Position numbers and translations under genes: made by a program. 64,000 bases of DNA. It comes from Calonectria ilicicola. Lineage: Eukaryota; Ascomycota; Sordariomycetes; Hypocreales; Nectriaceae. The notes under the pieces are model-generated. The model was given only the letters and a program-made list of their open reading frames with translations, searched no databases and was not told where the DNA came from. The stretch's first letter is position 1. The number at the start of each line of letters is the position of its first letter. The stretch is taken from contig CP085831.1 in assembly GCA_020809705.1 (NCBI GenBank), positions 5,208,001 to 5,272,000 of the forward strand, in the 5' to 3' direction. Below, one piece after another: positions 11,101-23,351 of this stretch.

Positions 11101-12971
11101 ATTTGGACCTTCATCTCTCGCAACCGGTACACCTAAGTCACTCAGCGGGTTCCTGCGTTCTGGAACCAAAAGGGTGACTGGTATCAAGATACAATGCTTC
11201 TGGACAATCACTGGGGAAAATTTTACGAATAAATTGGTGCCACTAGGAATATATTAGGAACCCCCTTTCGTACGAATTAGTGCGGGACTACTGTAGTTAA
11301 TGCTTCGGCGTGAGACTCAAGAGGAAAATCCGCAATCCTCTCACCCGTTGCGGGTCGTTAGCTTGGGGGATCATGGCTATCACCCACCCATCCTGCTAAG
11401 CTCTTAAGACTTTCACGCAACAGATGCCATGTAGCCGAATAGTAATACGGCCCTCTCATCACTGCTGAACGTCACACGGCGTCACGTTTCGCGGCTTGGC
11501 ATGATAAGATTAAAAATGTCGGAATAATGCTTTTCCGGTGTTTAAAATGTTGCTCCATGCTGTGGACCAAGATTTGATTGATCGTCGATCTAATCTCGGA
11601 GATCAATCGTCCTGCTGCATCACTCAACAACAGGACAACCCCTAAAAGGACTTCTTTTGCACATTTACACATCGGATTATAATTACTCTTTATTAAAATA
11701 TAATAGCCACTTTGAAGCCCACATATCAAGCAGAATATTGTGCAGGATTTCGGTGGCGACTCAGCTGTGTAGGGTAGGTGATGACAACTTCGATGTCACT
11801 AAGCAAGGAGACTAGCTAAGCGAAGGACTAAAGGAAAGAAGAGAGAGGGGATCATTATAGACCGGCGAAAGTTTGTTGTCAGATCATTTGAAGAAAAAAA
11901 GGTAGGTCTAGCTGCCGTAGTTTGAGTCCGGTCTATTACAATATCCACGAATCATTTCTGATCGGGATTAATGTGATGAAGGTCTGGGGATGGCTAGACT
12001 CCAGCGACCTGACTTGTCATTCTGATCGTGTTAAAATTCGGATAAGCGGCACTACTTCTCTTTCTTTCTTTTTTTTACTTTTTTTTTTTTCTGTGTGCGT
12101 GCGTGCGTGCGTGTGTTATTTGCCACCGAACCGTGTTGCCTTTTCTCTTGATCATCTGTTACTTGATGCACAAAAGATGGACGATCTCCCATGTTATCAT
12201 GAGTTTTCTTCGGTGTCATGTTCCCGATTAACTACATGCACACTAAAAAATAAGACAATTCAGACATCGTCCTGGATGCGCTGTGCACAGATCGCGTGTT
12301 GCTCAGGACCCTTGCGTCATTAAGCCAGTTAGGGGTCACAAGGCCGTTGTAGCACCGCACCCTGTCTCTGCGCTCGGTCGGGGTGCAGGAGCGAAAAGCC
12401 GCAAAAACAAAGGGCAACCAACGCCATTTGTGTGAGTGTGGAAACGAAGGAATGCGATAATTGCTTTTTGACTCAGACACAGACTGTGCCTAGTGAGATT
12501 TGTGGCTGCCTTTAGTTTGTTGATCCCCGAGAGGGTGGGGTATGTTCTACTATCTTATTGGAGGCGACTCTCTTAGCATGTTTCTCCTGACATGGCTGCT
12601 ACACAGGACTCTTCTCAACGAATAGAATCAATCGTGAACGGTCCCAAGTCTGGATCAGTGTGGTTGGGAAGCCAGCATTTATAAAAGTAGCAAATGCCCC
12701 TAATTAGGCCCTTCTCAAACGTCATCTTGTATCCACACCCACCGGCTGAAGATGTCCATCGACTCCACCTACCGCTGAAGAGATTGCGGTCTTGACGCCG
12801 AACCTGAATTCTTACATCCATGACAACTATCACACGACAACCTCGCCACCGCGCCTCACAGGCCATCGACAGCCGGGATCGCCTAGGAGACCACAATCGT
12901 GAAGTATTCTTGAGGTCCTCCATCTGACCCCATCCACCTTATCGTAAGGCACGTGTCACCTCCATGCCGAC
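8140..12971. other. Long gene-poor stretch
   Basis: Almost 5 kb without a gene I can support. Open frames longer than 60 codons exist (for example 8877-9248 and 12615-12923, minus) but lack family motifs, splice logic or coding-like composition. Base composition is ordinary, with no sign of RIP decay. A T/CT-rich run at about 12057-12091 is followed by a short TGCG repeat (about 12093-12113). Small hairpins such as GCGTGC/GCATGC near 10878-10898 are not long enough to call an RNA gene. Confidence 0.5.
12057..12115. repeat. T-rich/CT tract followed by TGCG microsatellite
   Basis: A pyrimidine-rich run of T and C is followed by about five TGCG units ending in GTGTGT. Simple-sequence repeat with no coding role visible. 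Confidence 0.8.
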
Positions 12972-14341
12972 ATGGCCATTAAGGAAGATGGGAGATGGGC
13001 GCTTGGCGTAGTGTGGACCTTGACCGCAATTGTATTCCTATTGGTGGTCTTGCGTATCCATAATCGGATTGTCCTGAGCCATTCATTTGGTCTCGATGAT
13101 ATCACATTCATGATAGGCTTTGTATGTATTGTCGTGATGATTTTCTGCAATCTTCTTCTCTTCTCCTCGAGGATAGCCTTTTAAAATACTGACCATCATT
13201 TACTATGCCAAGACTTTGCTACTTCTCGTCAGTATTCTTCTCGTCCTTGCATCATACTATGGCTTTGGGCAGTCAACCCCCCCAAATGACGGCAACACTG
13301 CCAAAGGCCTATTTTATGAAGCAATTGGCATAAATGTTGTTGGGACGGGAATAGCTGTCGCAAGATGCTCCTTTGGCCTATTCCTTCTCCGCATTTTCCA
13401 GGAGCGATGGCAGAAAATGGCCATCTGGGTCATGTTGGCCATATTGCTTGGTGCCTCGACGGTTTCTGTCATATTATTCTGGACGGAATGCACACCTGTC
13501 CCATATATTTGGGATCATCGAATAAAAGGTGGCTTTTGCAGGGATAGGTTTCTTCCGGCAGCCTATGGAGTGACATGTAGGTTATTTTCCCTTGTTCTCT
13601 TGTTGACCAACGGTCGATAGTTCTAGTAAAAGATGGATATACTAACACATGGCAGTTGCTTGTATCATAGCCGACTTTTTCTTTGCTATTTTTCCATGGA
13701 TGGTCATATACAAAACTAACATCAATCGTCACGATAAAATTGTTGTTCTCTCAAGCTTGAGTCTGGGCATTATGTGAGCTCCCTTGGTTTATTTTCATGA
13801 ATAATGCTCGATTTTTTGAACTTTTACTGATTCTCGTATGCAGTGCTGGTGTGTTGGGCATTGCGCGGTCGACTACCATAGACGGATATGCAGTATCAAA
13901 ACCTGAAGTATTGAGTATGTCGCTCTCATCTTGCTACCGTTCTTTCCATTATTCTGAGCTAAGTAATTTAAAATAGAATCCAGTGTACCTGTAGCAATTC
14001 TAGGAATCTCAGAATTGGCAATTGCACTGATATGCACTGGAGTACCCGTCTGCCTCCCGTTTTTCTTCCAGTTGCATACTAGATGGACCAACAGTAGGTG
14101 GGCTCGCAGCCGTAGAAACGGGGGTCAGAGTCGCTTACGGGATAACAAAACATTATCCAGGAGTGAGGCCTCTAGTCATACATCAACATTGAAAGAGATG
14201 GCCCGCAAGTTTGGGGTTACATGGACCGGATTTGAGACAGGCATTGATACCCGACAGAACGATGATGAAGTTGAACTAAATAGATATGGGGGAGGTTATA
14301 GCCGAGAGGATATGTTTTTAGAAGCAAATCAAGGACACTAA
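12972..14341 (+). CDS. Second fungal rhodopsin-domain membrane protein
   Basis: Proposed exons are 12972-13121, 13213-13576, 13656-13773, 13844-13914 and 13977-14341, in frame, giving 355 aa. Introns show GTATGT, GTAGGT, GTGAGC and GTATGT donors, and the second has a perfect TACTAAC branch site. The N-terminus DGRWALGVVWTLTAIVF begins helix 1. GLDDITFMIGF then joins TLLLLVSILLVLASYYGFGQ across the first intron to make helix 2. VARCSFGLFLLRIFQERW (helix 3), a loop with CTPVPYIWDHRIKGGFC, the segment ACIIADFFFAIFPWMVIYKT (helix 5), the LGIARSTTIDGY segment and a last helix before a polar tail of about 90 residues complete the seven-helix plan. It belongs to the same broad family as the gene at 2365-3690 but is clearly diverged from it. 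Receptor-like or scaffolding roles are known for relatives; nothing here shows the ligand. The first intron covers an open hydrophobic stretch and is the least certain. Confidence 0.82.
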
Positions 14342-14396
14342 GTAACGAAATTTATGTGATTGAGTTCTATTTTGAAATTTCTGTGAAACCCTCCCG

Positions 14397-16145
14397 CTAC
14401 TGGAGTTGTACTAAAGAGTTCTTCGCCGTCTCTTCAATCTCCTTGATGTCTTTGGTCTCACTCTGAATGGTTCCAGACCTCCGATCATGCTGGCAAGCAA
14501 GAGCCGCAATCGCAGAAGATTTCCAAACAGGTACATTGCGGCTTTTCCGATTTGCAAAGATGGTGAATATAGCAAACCCTAGCCCGAGAATTCCAATAGC
14601 GGCGGGGCCGATCAGATAATACCATTGAATGAAAACATAGACTTCAGTTTCCAATCTCTGCCCTTTTGCCAGCTTCCGGTTTGGCCCAGAACGCAGATAG
14701 TCTGACATTGCAGTGGCCATCTTCTCGAACCGTTCGCTGATGCTTACGTTGCCCATGAGTGCTGCACTGATGCCCAGACTTTCATTGTCCCAATTACCAT
14801 CCACCCACTCAGTCACAATTATGTCAGACTGAAAAAATGTTTGCAAAGCCTTGAGATCCGGCCAGGATATATTGAGTGCCGGAATACCATCGGCTTGGGA
14901 CTTATTGGTGTAAACCATGCCCGATGAAATGACATCATCGGCACCCCAAGGGCTTTTTTGCCCAAAATTAACCTCACGAGTTTCTTCAAAAGAGAACTCG
15001 GTGCCATTTGCTCTGGCTCCCACGTGTTCGTAGGCAGTGAGCGATAGACTGCAATCGGTAACATTGATATCCCAAGAGTTGAAATTGCCATCTGACGTTG
15101 ATCGATAAATGGCGAAGTAAACGATTTTTGGAAAGCCAGGCGGTAGCTTTACTTGATTTGGTGCAATCTTTGAGGATGCATTCATATAGTAAGTCGTGGA
15201 CAGATCGGTCGCCGCATAGTGAGCTGAAACGACAAGTCCTGCAGGTGTTGTCATATTGCAACGCTGCGTGCTGGGCTTTTCGGTCATAGGGAAACACTTT
15301 TTCGATTTCAGTGTTTCTTGAGTCACATTCTTACATTGAGTCTTGAAGCATAGCGATATGTATGTGCCGTTCCAAGTACATGTTGATCCAGGACAAGTGA
15401 AAGTTGCCGGGGTGCTGATGCCATAGAACCCTTGAACAATGGCAGCCTGCATTCCGGCATCTTGACGGATGCCCTCTAGAAATGATAGGTTAGTTTAAAA
15501 TCGCATTTGGACTAATTTTCTATTTTACTTACTCACATCAGAATTGAACATGTCTCTACCTAATCCACGGTTGTATGCATGTGCATACCCAAATGCAACA
15601 TCTTTGTCAGTGACGTTCACAAACCTTTGGTCTATCTTTACCACTTGCTGGGCCAAAGGCGCAAAAGCAAGCCGGCTGATTGTAATCAAGGCACCAATAG
15701 TTGCTAGGTTCCACTTTACAGTGGTAAGGAATTTGATGGATCCCCACGGACCACGACTAGCTGCATCAAACCGTTCAAAATCGTAGAGTCGCTGGGGTTT
15801 TCCTTTAAAGTGAAGCCACTTGAGCTGACTGATAAACTCACTCACGCCATGCATTAGAGCTGCAGAGCAAGCCGTGGTCAAAATTGAAATGGCGGCGTTG
15901 AGTGAAATGAAGCTGCTCCAGGCGGAAAGAGGCTTGTCATCCATGTAATAAAATATGCCGACAATCACGCCAAGTAAAACTATGCTCAGGACTGATGTGG
16001 AAATCTCAAGCAACCATTCAGAGGTGGAAACCACACTATAACGCTTGTATTCGGCTGACTTTGGAATAGGTGACTCAGAATCCACATCGTAGTCCAAGGT
16101 GGACTCGTATCGATGGGGGTATTGATGGCGAGGATCCCCAGACAT
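14397..16145 (-). CDS. DUF3176 membrane protein
   Basis: Two minus-strand exons (15533-16145 and 14397-15475) join in frame across a 57-base intron (GTAAGT donor, CTAAC branch, CTAG acceptor) to give 563 aa. After a polar N-terminus comes the DUF3176 signature: SEWLLEISTSVLSIVLLG, DDKPLSAWSSFISLNAAIS, SEFISQLKWLHF, and DAASRGPWGSIKF, with three hydrophobic segments. A large, probably extracytoplasmic region follows with several cysteines (FTCPGSTCTWNGTY; NVTQ, NVTD and NISW sequons). One last membrane helix (WYYLIGPAAIGILGLGFAIF) and a short cytoplasmic tail end the protein. The family is common and multi-copy in Pezizomycotina with no established function. The gene is convergent with the rhodopsin-fold gene, with 55 bases between the two stop codons. 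Confidence 0.88.
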
Positions 16146-17660
16146 TGTCAGGGCTGTAATAGGTTAAGGTGTGGGCTAGCAAAGCGAGAAACTGTAGTAG
16201 TAAGGGATTAATACGCATAAGTTTAGCTTTAAGAAGAGATTGGAATAACGAAGGCCAGAGAGGGGTAGATATATTGTATCAGTGGCTGTGTTGTAACACG
16301 AAGTGCAGGGTGGTGGGTCTGCAACTAAAATATGCGTGATGACGGAGATGATTAACTTCCTGTGTTGTTATTCGAGGAGCACACGGCTTGACTTTTAGGA
16401 GGGTCGGAAATGAGCGACAATATGCACATTGCGGATGCCGATCAGCAGAACGAGGCTGTAGAGCTGAAACCGCTCAAAGTATCTATGGAAATGACGCCTG
16501 CCGGCCGAACGATGATCGGTCACGCGAAATACAGGCTCGGACAGCGCAGTTACCTGTTTGGTTGTAGCGGATTTTATTTTAGGGTAGTCATGCTCTATCG
16601 GTAGTGGCATTCTTCAAAGCAGGAAGCGTTCAGAAGACTGAATCGCCGTGGCATTTCAGCTGACACAATATTTGCCAAGACCCTGGGCTGAAGAGCTCCG
16701 CCGCAACTCAGCCCATCTTTTTATAGATCCGAAAATAAGGCTCTCGGCTTTCATGTTATTGATGTATCATATTTTGGCAATTTTTACGTAACCCGAACTG
16801 CTATTTGGTTAATTTTGGTCCTATTATTACGATACAGCCAACCGTATCCGGTTTTATCTAAATCAATTACTTGTATAGTGGCTCTTGGATGGCATTAAAT
16901 GATGAATGAAAGTGGTCATTTGAACAGTTATTGCTGCAGCTATTGTATAGAAGAGCTGGTCGAAATTGCTATTGCAAGGTCAGTCGCAGCGCTGCGGTGG
17001 TCGTCCAATAACTACAGCCATTCGTCATGCGCCAGCTGTTTGATGAATGCAAGTGTGCGAGGCTACGCCATGAAGAGAAGATTTTCAAATCCAAAATATT
17101 TTATAAATTAAATGATGGATTAGTAATAATCGCATTTAATACTTATGAAAAGGATAAATTATGCTAGATAACTGCGCAAAATGTGCTGCTTTTAAATACT
17201 AAATAACCTTCTACCTCAGTGTTAAGAATATTGGATCAATTTGAAGGCTAGTCAGCATGGAGGAGTCTAGTCATACTGAACCGTTACGTGGGTCCGATGG
17301 CGCGGATAGCGTGCGTCCAAGGAAAGACCAAGGTAAGACGAAACTAATGTGGCGTTCAATAGTTTATTCTAGAGCACTCTGAGCAATTCAACAAGATGAT
17401 CTTATTCCCGACTCTCAGCTGCTACTTAGGGCCAGTCTAGGGGGTCTCCTGGCTAGTAGCTTGAATTTGCGCAAGTCTAGCCCTCGTGGCAATCAACAGT
17501 GCGATTAGGGGAAACCCGCTGCTCTTATTAATCTTGACTAGAGGCATAAGTTAATCTCTCTTTAGCGTGTGATCAATCCCTGAATTTACTTATTATAAGA
17601 GTGCTGGATGTTTCTTCCCCATCAAGTCCTTGTATGTTGGAAGTGTTCAAGTTTGCCACA
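16146..17660. other. Intergenic between divergent genes
   Basis: No supported gene. A tiny two-exon frame can be drawn (ATG at 17257, GTAAGA donor near 17333, stop near 17450, about 43 codons), but it matches nothing I know and is probably a remnant or chance. The stretch should carry the divergent promoters of the DUF3176 and Ser/Thr-rich genes. Confidence 0.5.
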
Positions 17661-18863
17661 ATGAAGTCTTTCTGTATACTTTTGACATCGATTGTCGGTC
17701 TAGCCGCCGCCGGAAACCCGTATGCTAAACAGTGTTCGACGGTTTTGGGCACAAAATCCTTAAAGTCGATTCCCACTACCACTTCCACTCACAAAACGAC
17801 AGCGACCGTTTTCCGAACCGATGTTATCCAGAAGACAGTGACTGCTGCGCTGAGCAGCGCGACCAAAAAGACTACCACGACAGTGGTTACAACGATCAGA
17901 AAAACACTTGACCCTGAAACAGATGTCTCCACCATTGAGGCAACGGCCTTTGAGACTTCGTACATTGTTGCGGCCACAATGACTGACACTACAACTGTTA
18001 CTACTTCCATTTCGACAGATACAATTTTGCCGACTGTGACCATTTCAGCTCCCGGCACCTTCGTCCCCATTCTGGATTCCCTCCCAGACGCCAAAGAGTC
18101 TTACCTCGACAACCCCTCTCCTTTCAAGCGACAAGAAATTTCCCGCCAACTTCAGGGTGTTGACAAGCGATCCCCGAATTCTGCGTCGTTGATGGCCGCA
18201 GCCGCAGTCAAAGAACGCGGCACACAGCCCAACAAGGACTGCATATACCCGCAGCGTGTAGATTGTGTCACAACGGCTACAGTCTTGAAGACAGCTACCG
18301 TCACCAAGACCAAGCAGGCAACCACAGTGACGGTAAAGGCTTCCACCAAAACAATTACTGTGACTGAACGGGTCACAAGTACGAGCACTGTTGTACCGGA
18401 TCACGTCAAGGTTACCGCTATCTCGACATCTAAATCCACCATCTTGGCTACTACAACACCTCATACGACAATTACGAGTGTGATTACGTCAACCGTTGTT
18501 ACCGCGCAAAAGGCTGGACCGACAGTTCATGCAATGTGCTCCAGTGAGAATTTTGCAGATTCTACAACTAGCGGCGGCTCTTTTCGCAATGTCAACCCTG
18601 TAGACGGCGCAGGACGTGATGAGATCACGACGGATGATGCGTATGATTGCTGCGAAGCATGTGCAGGCTCCTCTACCTGTCTATTGTCAGCTTTCGTCCC
18701 AGCCAGCAGTACCTGCTTTCTATATAATGGTGGGACGAGCAACTGCGACGAACTAACACCCTGTACGGGGAGCCTAACCCATGTAGCAGGCTTAGCTGCC
18801 TCTTGGTTGGTTGTGTCAAATGGTCGTGGCTTTCAAGTAATGTCTACTGTTGCTGCTTTCTAA
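17661..18863 (+). CDS. Ser/Thr-rich secreted protein with Kex2-like sites
   Basis: Single exon of 400 aa from the ATG at 17661, chosen because it starts directly with a signal peptide (MKSFCILLTSIVGLAAAG); the same frame is open 20 codons upstream but that extension has no signal. The mature protein has two Thr/Ser-rich blocks (about residues 35-135 and 205-285) typical of O-mannosylated wall or secreted proteins. Between them, near residues 155-180, are two dibasic Lys-Arg sites (PFKR, VDKR) that resemble Kex2 processing points. The C-terminal third has about ten cysteines in an apple/PAN-like arrangement (TTDDAYDCCEACAGSSTC, STCFLYN, CDELTPC). No GPI signal is evident. Likely an extracellular or wall-associated protein that is cut after secretion; the binding partner is unknown. 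Confidence 0.75.
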   Translation: MKSFCILLTSIVGLAAAGNPYAKQCSTVLGTKSLKSIPTTTSTHKTTATVFRTDVIQKTVTAALSSATKKTTTTVVTTIRKTLDPETDVSTIEATAFETSYIVAATMTDTTTVTTSISTDTILPTVTISAPGTFVPILDSLPDAKESYLDNPSPFKRQEISRQLQGVDKRSPNSASLMAAAAVKERGTQPNKDCIYPQRVDCVTTATVLKTATVTKTKQATTVTVKASTKTITVTERVTSTSTVVPDHVKVTAISTSKSTILATTTPHTTITSVITSTVVTAQKAGPTVHAMCSSENFADSTTSGGSFRNVNPVDGAGRDEITTDDAYDCCEACAGSSTCLLSAFVPASSTCFLYNGGTSNCDELTPCTGSLTHVAGLAASWLVVSNGRGFQVMSTVAAF

Positions 18864-19380
18864 TGCGCCGATTTTAACCATGTACCGCTGAATTCATACG
18901 ACCACTGATATATATATAGTAGGGTCGTGATAGAGTTTGATTAGAGAATTCCACTCATCTTGTTGCATTTCCCCTTTCTATACGTGTGCTGTGTTGCTTT
19001 GTAATATCATCATCTCTTACATGTGTTTCTTATTCGATCCCCGCCTTGGTTCCGAGCCATGGCTTGACAACTGTGGTTTGATTGGGTCACACAGCCACCA
19101 GGTCTAGCGCGCGATTAGGTCATCCACTGGGCCAAATTTACCAAACAAACCCTTTCAGCTGCTGATGTCTTGGATTACTGAGAAACCTTTGGTCAGCTTT
19201 GGGCTTTGGGGTCTTGTATTCTAGTTATGCGGTCGTGTGTCTTATCCGAGAGCACTTGCGATACATCCACACTCCCCAGACTCGTTTGCGCCCTGATCTA
19301 ACGCGCCAGAAGCGCACATCAGCCAATCGGCCCAAGAAAGGTGCTACACAAGTGAGGGGCACAATCAGGTCGCAAGCACC
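18864..19380. other. Intergenic, promoter region of NACHT-WD40 gene
   Basis: No gene or repeat recognised. A short (TA) run lies near 18908-18917, just after the preceding stop codon. The rest should be 3' end of one gene and promoter of the next. Confidence 0.5.
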
Positions 19381-22300
19381 ATGACGAACACCGCCCATGC
19401 AATAAACGCGAGCGATAGTGCCAATGTTCAAGTTGGCGACCGGCACATTTACCAAATCGAAACCAATAAATGCCTATCCGATTTACGAATCACTAACCCT
19501 CGGGATGACAAAGCACGAATTGAGAGCACAAAGGGTGGTTTATTTAAAGACTCTTACCGCTGGATTCTTGACAACGATGATTTCCGACAATGGAGAGATG
19601 GGGACAATAGCCATCTCCTTTGGATCAAAGGCGATCCTGGCAAGGGTAAAACAATGATGGTTTGCGGCATCATCGACGAGCTAAATCCCTCAAATAGTCT
19701 TGCAGAACCAGGGGCCAACAACCTGCTAGCCTATTTTTTCTGCCAGTCTACGGACTCCCGTATCAACAGTCCAGCTGCTGTGCTCCGTGGCCTTCTATAC
19801 CTTCTTATCGTGCAGGAGCCGTGCCTCCTTAAGTATATCCAAGAAGATTATGACAAGGCCGGAAGAGAGCTTTTCGAAGACGCCAACGCCTGGCATGCCT
19901 TGTGTAGGATATTGAAATATGTGCTTGGCGATGGTGATATGAAGACGAGAGCGACTTACCTGGTCATTGATGCACTCGATGAATGTCAACAAGGTTCCAA
20001 TCAAGTTGGATTAACTCACCTCTTGGACTTTATTATTTCAACATCGACCGAGTTTCCATCCGTGAAGTGGCTTATATCTAGTCGAAACTGGCCTGATATT
20101 GAGCAGAGACTGAGCCCTAACGAATCATGTTTGTGGCTGAGTGTTGAGCGTAAAGGGAACTCGGAGCAAGTTGCCCAAGGTATGGATGCGTATATTGAAA
20201 ACCAGCTGGCCAGTTTGGACTCACTGAAAGGCGATGATGCCCTTCGTGCACATGTTGGAGACACGCTGCGGAGGAATGCTGACGGTACATTCCTCTGGGT
20301 TTCGCTCGTTATTCAAGAGCTCAAAAGGGCGAGAAAATGGCACATTCGAGACGCAGTTGAAAAGTTTCCGCAGGGCTTAGATGTGCTGTACTCCCGAATG
20401 TTGAACCAAATCAACGAGGATCAAGATTCAGAGTCTTGCCGCAGTATACTGTCAACCGTGATGGTGGCGTATCGCCCTCTCCACCTAATCGAACTTGGTG
20501 TTCTCTCTGAATTACCAACAGAGATTTCAGAAACTGTAACTGGGGTTGCCGAGATTGTGGCCCTGTGCGGGTCTTTCCTGACAATCACAGATGACCAAGT
20601 ATACTTGGTACATCAATCGGCGAAAGACTTCTTGGATAACAACGCCAGCTCAACAATCTTCCCTTTGGGTCCTCAAAATGCCCACTATAGAGCGTTTTCT
20701 CGATCACTAAGCCTTATGTCTGATACACTGAAACGAGACATGTATGCTCTGCGTCGGCCAGGATTCCCCATTGAGCAAGTCAAGCGGCCCGACCCAGATC
20801 CATTGGTCGTAGTACGATATTCATGTTTACACTGGGTGGATCATCTTTACTACTCAGGGAGTACTGAAAAGATCAGTGACCTCCAAGACAACGGCGCAGT
20901 TCATAAATTCCTTCACACCAAATTCCTATACTGGCTTGAGGCTCTCAGTCTGCTTGAAAGCCTTCCAGTCGGCGTCATTGCGATCCAAAGGCTGGAGAGC
21001 TTCCTGGTATGTCTCCACCCAAACACGAAGATATTAGCAGTTGTTCTAACACTAATTAGATTGGGGAAAGCCAATTAACGAAGTCTGTACGAGATATGCG
21101 CCGATTCCTTCTCTTTCACAAGTGGATCATAGAGAAAGCTCCACTTCAAACTTACGCATCAGCCCTAGTGTTCAGTCCGTCTAGCTCCCTAGTAAGGGCA
21201 TTTTTTAAAACAGAGGAGCCTGACTGGATTACAACCAAGCCGATAATGGAAGCGAATTGGAATAATTGTCTTCAAAACTTCGATGACGATGGGGGAAAAT
21301 GGACTGATGTCATTGGATTATCGTTAGGCCCGACGAAAATAACATTACGGACGGATACTTACATCAAAACCTGGGATACGATCACAGGCAGTCATCTACA
21401 CACCTTCCAAGGCGGTGAAGAGTGTTCAAGTACATATTCGCCTAATTTAAAATGGTTGGCAACGTTTAACAATATTAACAAAACTGTGGCGGTCTGGGAT
21501 ATCACTGCTGTGCGGCGCTCGCAAGTATTTAATCGAGCTGCTGAAGATGGTCATCGCTTGATATTCTCAGATGACTCGGATAAAATTGCGATTTTGTACA
21601 GTCGCAATACCATCGAGATCCGAGACCTGACTAAATGCGATCATGTGCGAAAAATCCTTTGCGGGTTCGAGGACAAATGGTCTTACATCAAGTTTTCGCC
21701 TAATTCACGCTGGCTGATAGTTTGTGGGACCACGACAGTCAAAATTCTGGATGTTACTTCAGGGCATTTATTATATACATTCAAGCATTCGAAAACCGCA
21801 TCTAATGTCAGATCAACACAACTTTTACCGGACTTGAAGCGCTTGGCAGTCTGCTTGATGAGTGGTGTCAAGGTCTTTGACATTACGACAGCCAACTGTA
21901 TACAGACAATTAAATGTGGTTCCTTTCACTTCTGGGGTTCAATTGCATTCTCACCCGACTTCAGGTGGCTTTCATTGGGATCGTATGATACAGATGTCAA
22001 TATTTGGGATGTTGCAACAGGTAATCTCTTGCACAAACTCAAAGGTCACAGTGGGCCAGTGTGGGCATTCGCCTACGCACCTGACTCTAGGAGACTAGCA
22101 TCAGGCTCTGCAGATGGTACTATTAGGATCTGGGATGTTCTAACAGGCAATTGCTTGCGCACTTATCAGGCATTTGCCCCAGTCAAACTAGTCAGGTTCT
22201 CTGAAGATGCTAAGCGGCTAGCATCAGCCTCTACATGTGGGACCGTGAAGATTTGGGATGCTGCCATGGGCAATTCTTTAAAACCTCTGCCAAGCAATAC

Positions 22301-23351
22301 GGAGATCTTGAGCTCAATTTTATTGTCGCCCGATTCAAAGTGGGTAGCTTCGGCATCGGATTCTACTGTTAAGATTTGGGATGCTGCTACAGGTCGTTGT
22401 TTACGGATACTCCACAAAGGCGAATCTGACCCGGATGATTATCCATGCCTCGCATTCTCCTTGAACTCGAAGCTAGTAGCTTCATCGAAAGGTGATGGCT
22501 ATCTTAACATCTGGAATGTTACCACTGGCCGTTGCCTGCATCGCCTCCACAAAGCGCAGAGCCGTATCGACCATATAAATGGCATTACTTTCTCTCCCGA
22601 CTCGAAATTGATTGCTGTAACCCAAAGGAAGGGCGTCGTAGATATCTAGGATGTTAGCAGAGGTCACTGCAGACGAACCTTGAAGGAGTCGCGGGGTACA
22701 AGCATGTTGCATGCCGGCCACCCTGTTGTCTTCTCAGCAGACTCTCAATCGGTCGTTGTAGGATTAGCTATCACCCCCATGAGCTGGAATATCGATACAG
22801 GCCATAGCATTGGACCTTTCCAAAAGACTCCAGGCACAGGTGGACCAGACTTGATAACCTCGATAGTTATTTCACCCGACTCCAAATGGGTGGTGACATC
22901 AGGAGAGAATTCTATCAAGGTTTGGGATGCTACCACAGGTCTTTTAGCCCAGACACAAAAGTTCAATGTCCATACTATTCACAGTTGGTCATCGAGTCCT
23001 GCAGGTTCCTGCCTTTTCACAAATCATGGCGATATCAAGCTACAAATATCGCCTTCTTTAAAACTTGAGCATCGAGGATATCATATGTCTGACGATGGAT
23101 CATGGATCATGTGGGGTTTAGAAAAGCTGCTATGGCTACCCCCAGATTATCGATCTGATGTCTGTGATATCAGGGGATCGACAGTCGCTCTCGGCTGTCC
23201 ACCAAATCGCGTTATCACTATACGGTTCGACTCTGAGGTCCAGTCCATTCACGATTTTGAACCGAAAGAAAAACCGTTGAGTGATGCTAATATTATATAC
23301 GGTCCCCAACCCACTCTACAAGAAATAATACATTCCGCCTTTTGGTCGTAA
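19381..23351 (+). CDS. NACHT-WD40 NLR-like protein with in-frame stop
   Basis: Exons 19381-21006 and 21060-23351 join in phase across a 53-base intron (GTATGT, CTAAC, TTAG) into a 1306-codon frame. A short N-terminal segment holds NVQVGDRHIY. The NACHT core follows, with Walker A GDPGKGKT near residue 84 and Walker B YLVIDALDEC near residue 195, then the sensor-type SSRNWPDIEQ. A helical linker ends in IEKAPLQTYASALVFSPSSS, and WD40 blades follow (for example LASGSADGTIRIWDV). In one blade the expected IWDV reads I-stop-DV: TAG at 22647-22649 where TGG is expected, and the blade pattern continues in the same frame to 23349. The product as read is 1071 aa; 1305 aa would be needed for the whole propeller. 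STAND proteins of this class act in non-self recognition and cell death in fungi. Functional status is uncertain. Confidence 0.85.
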
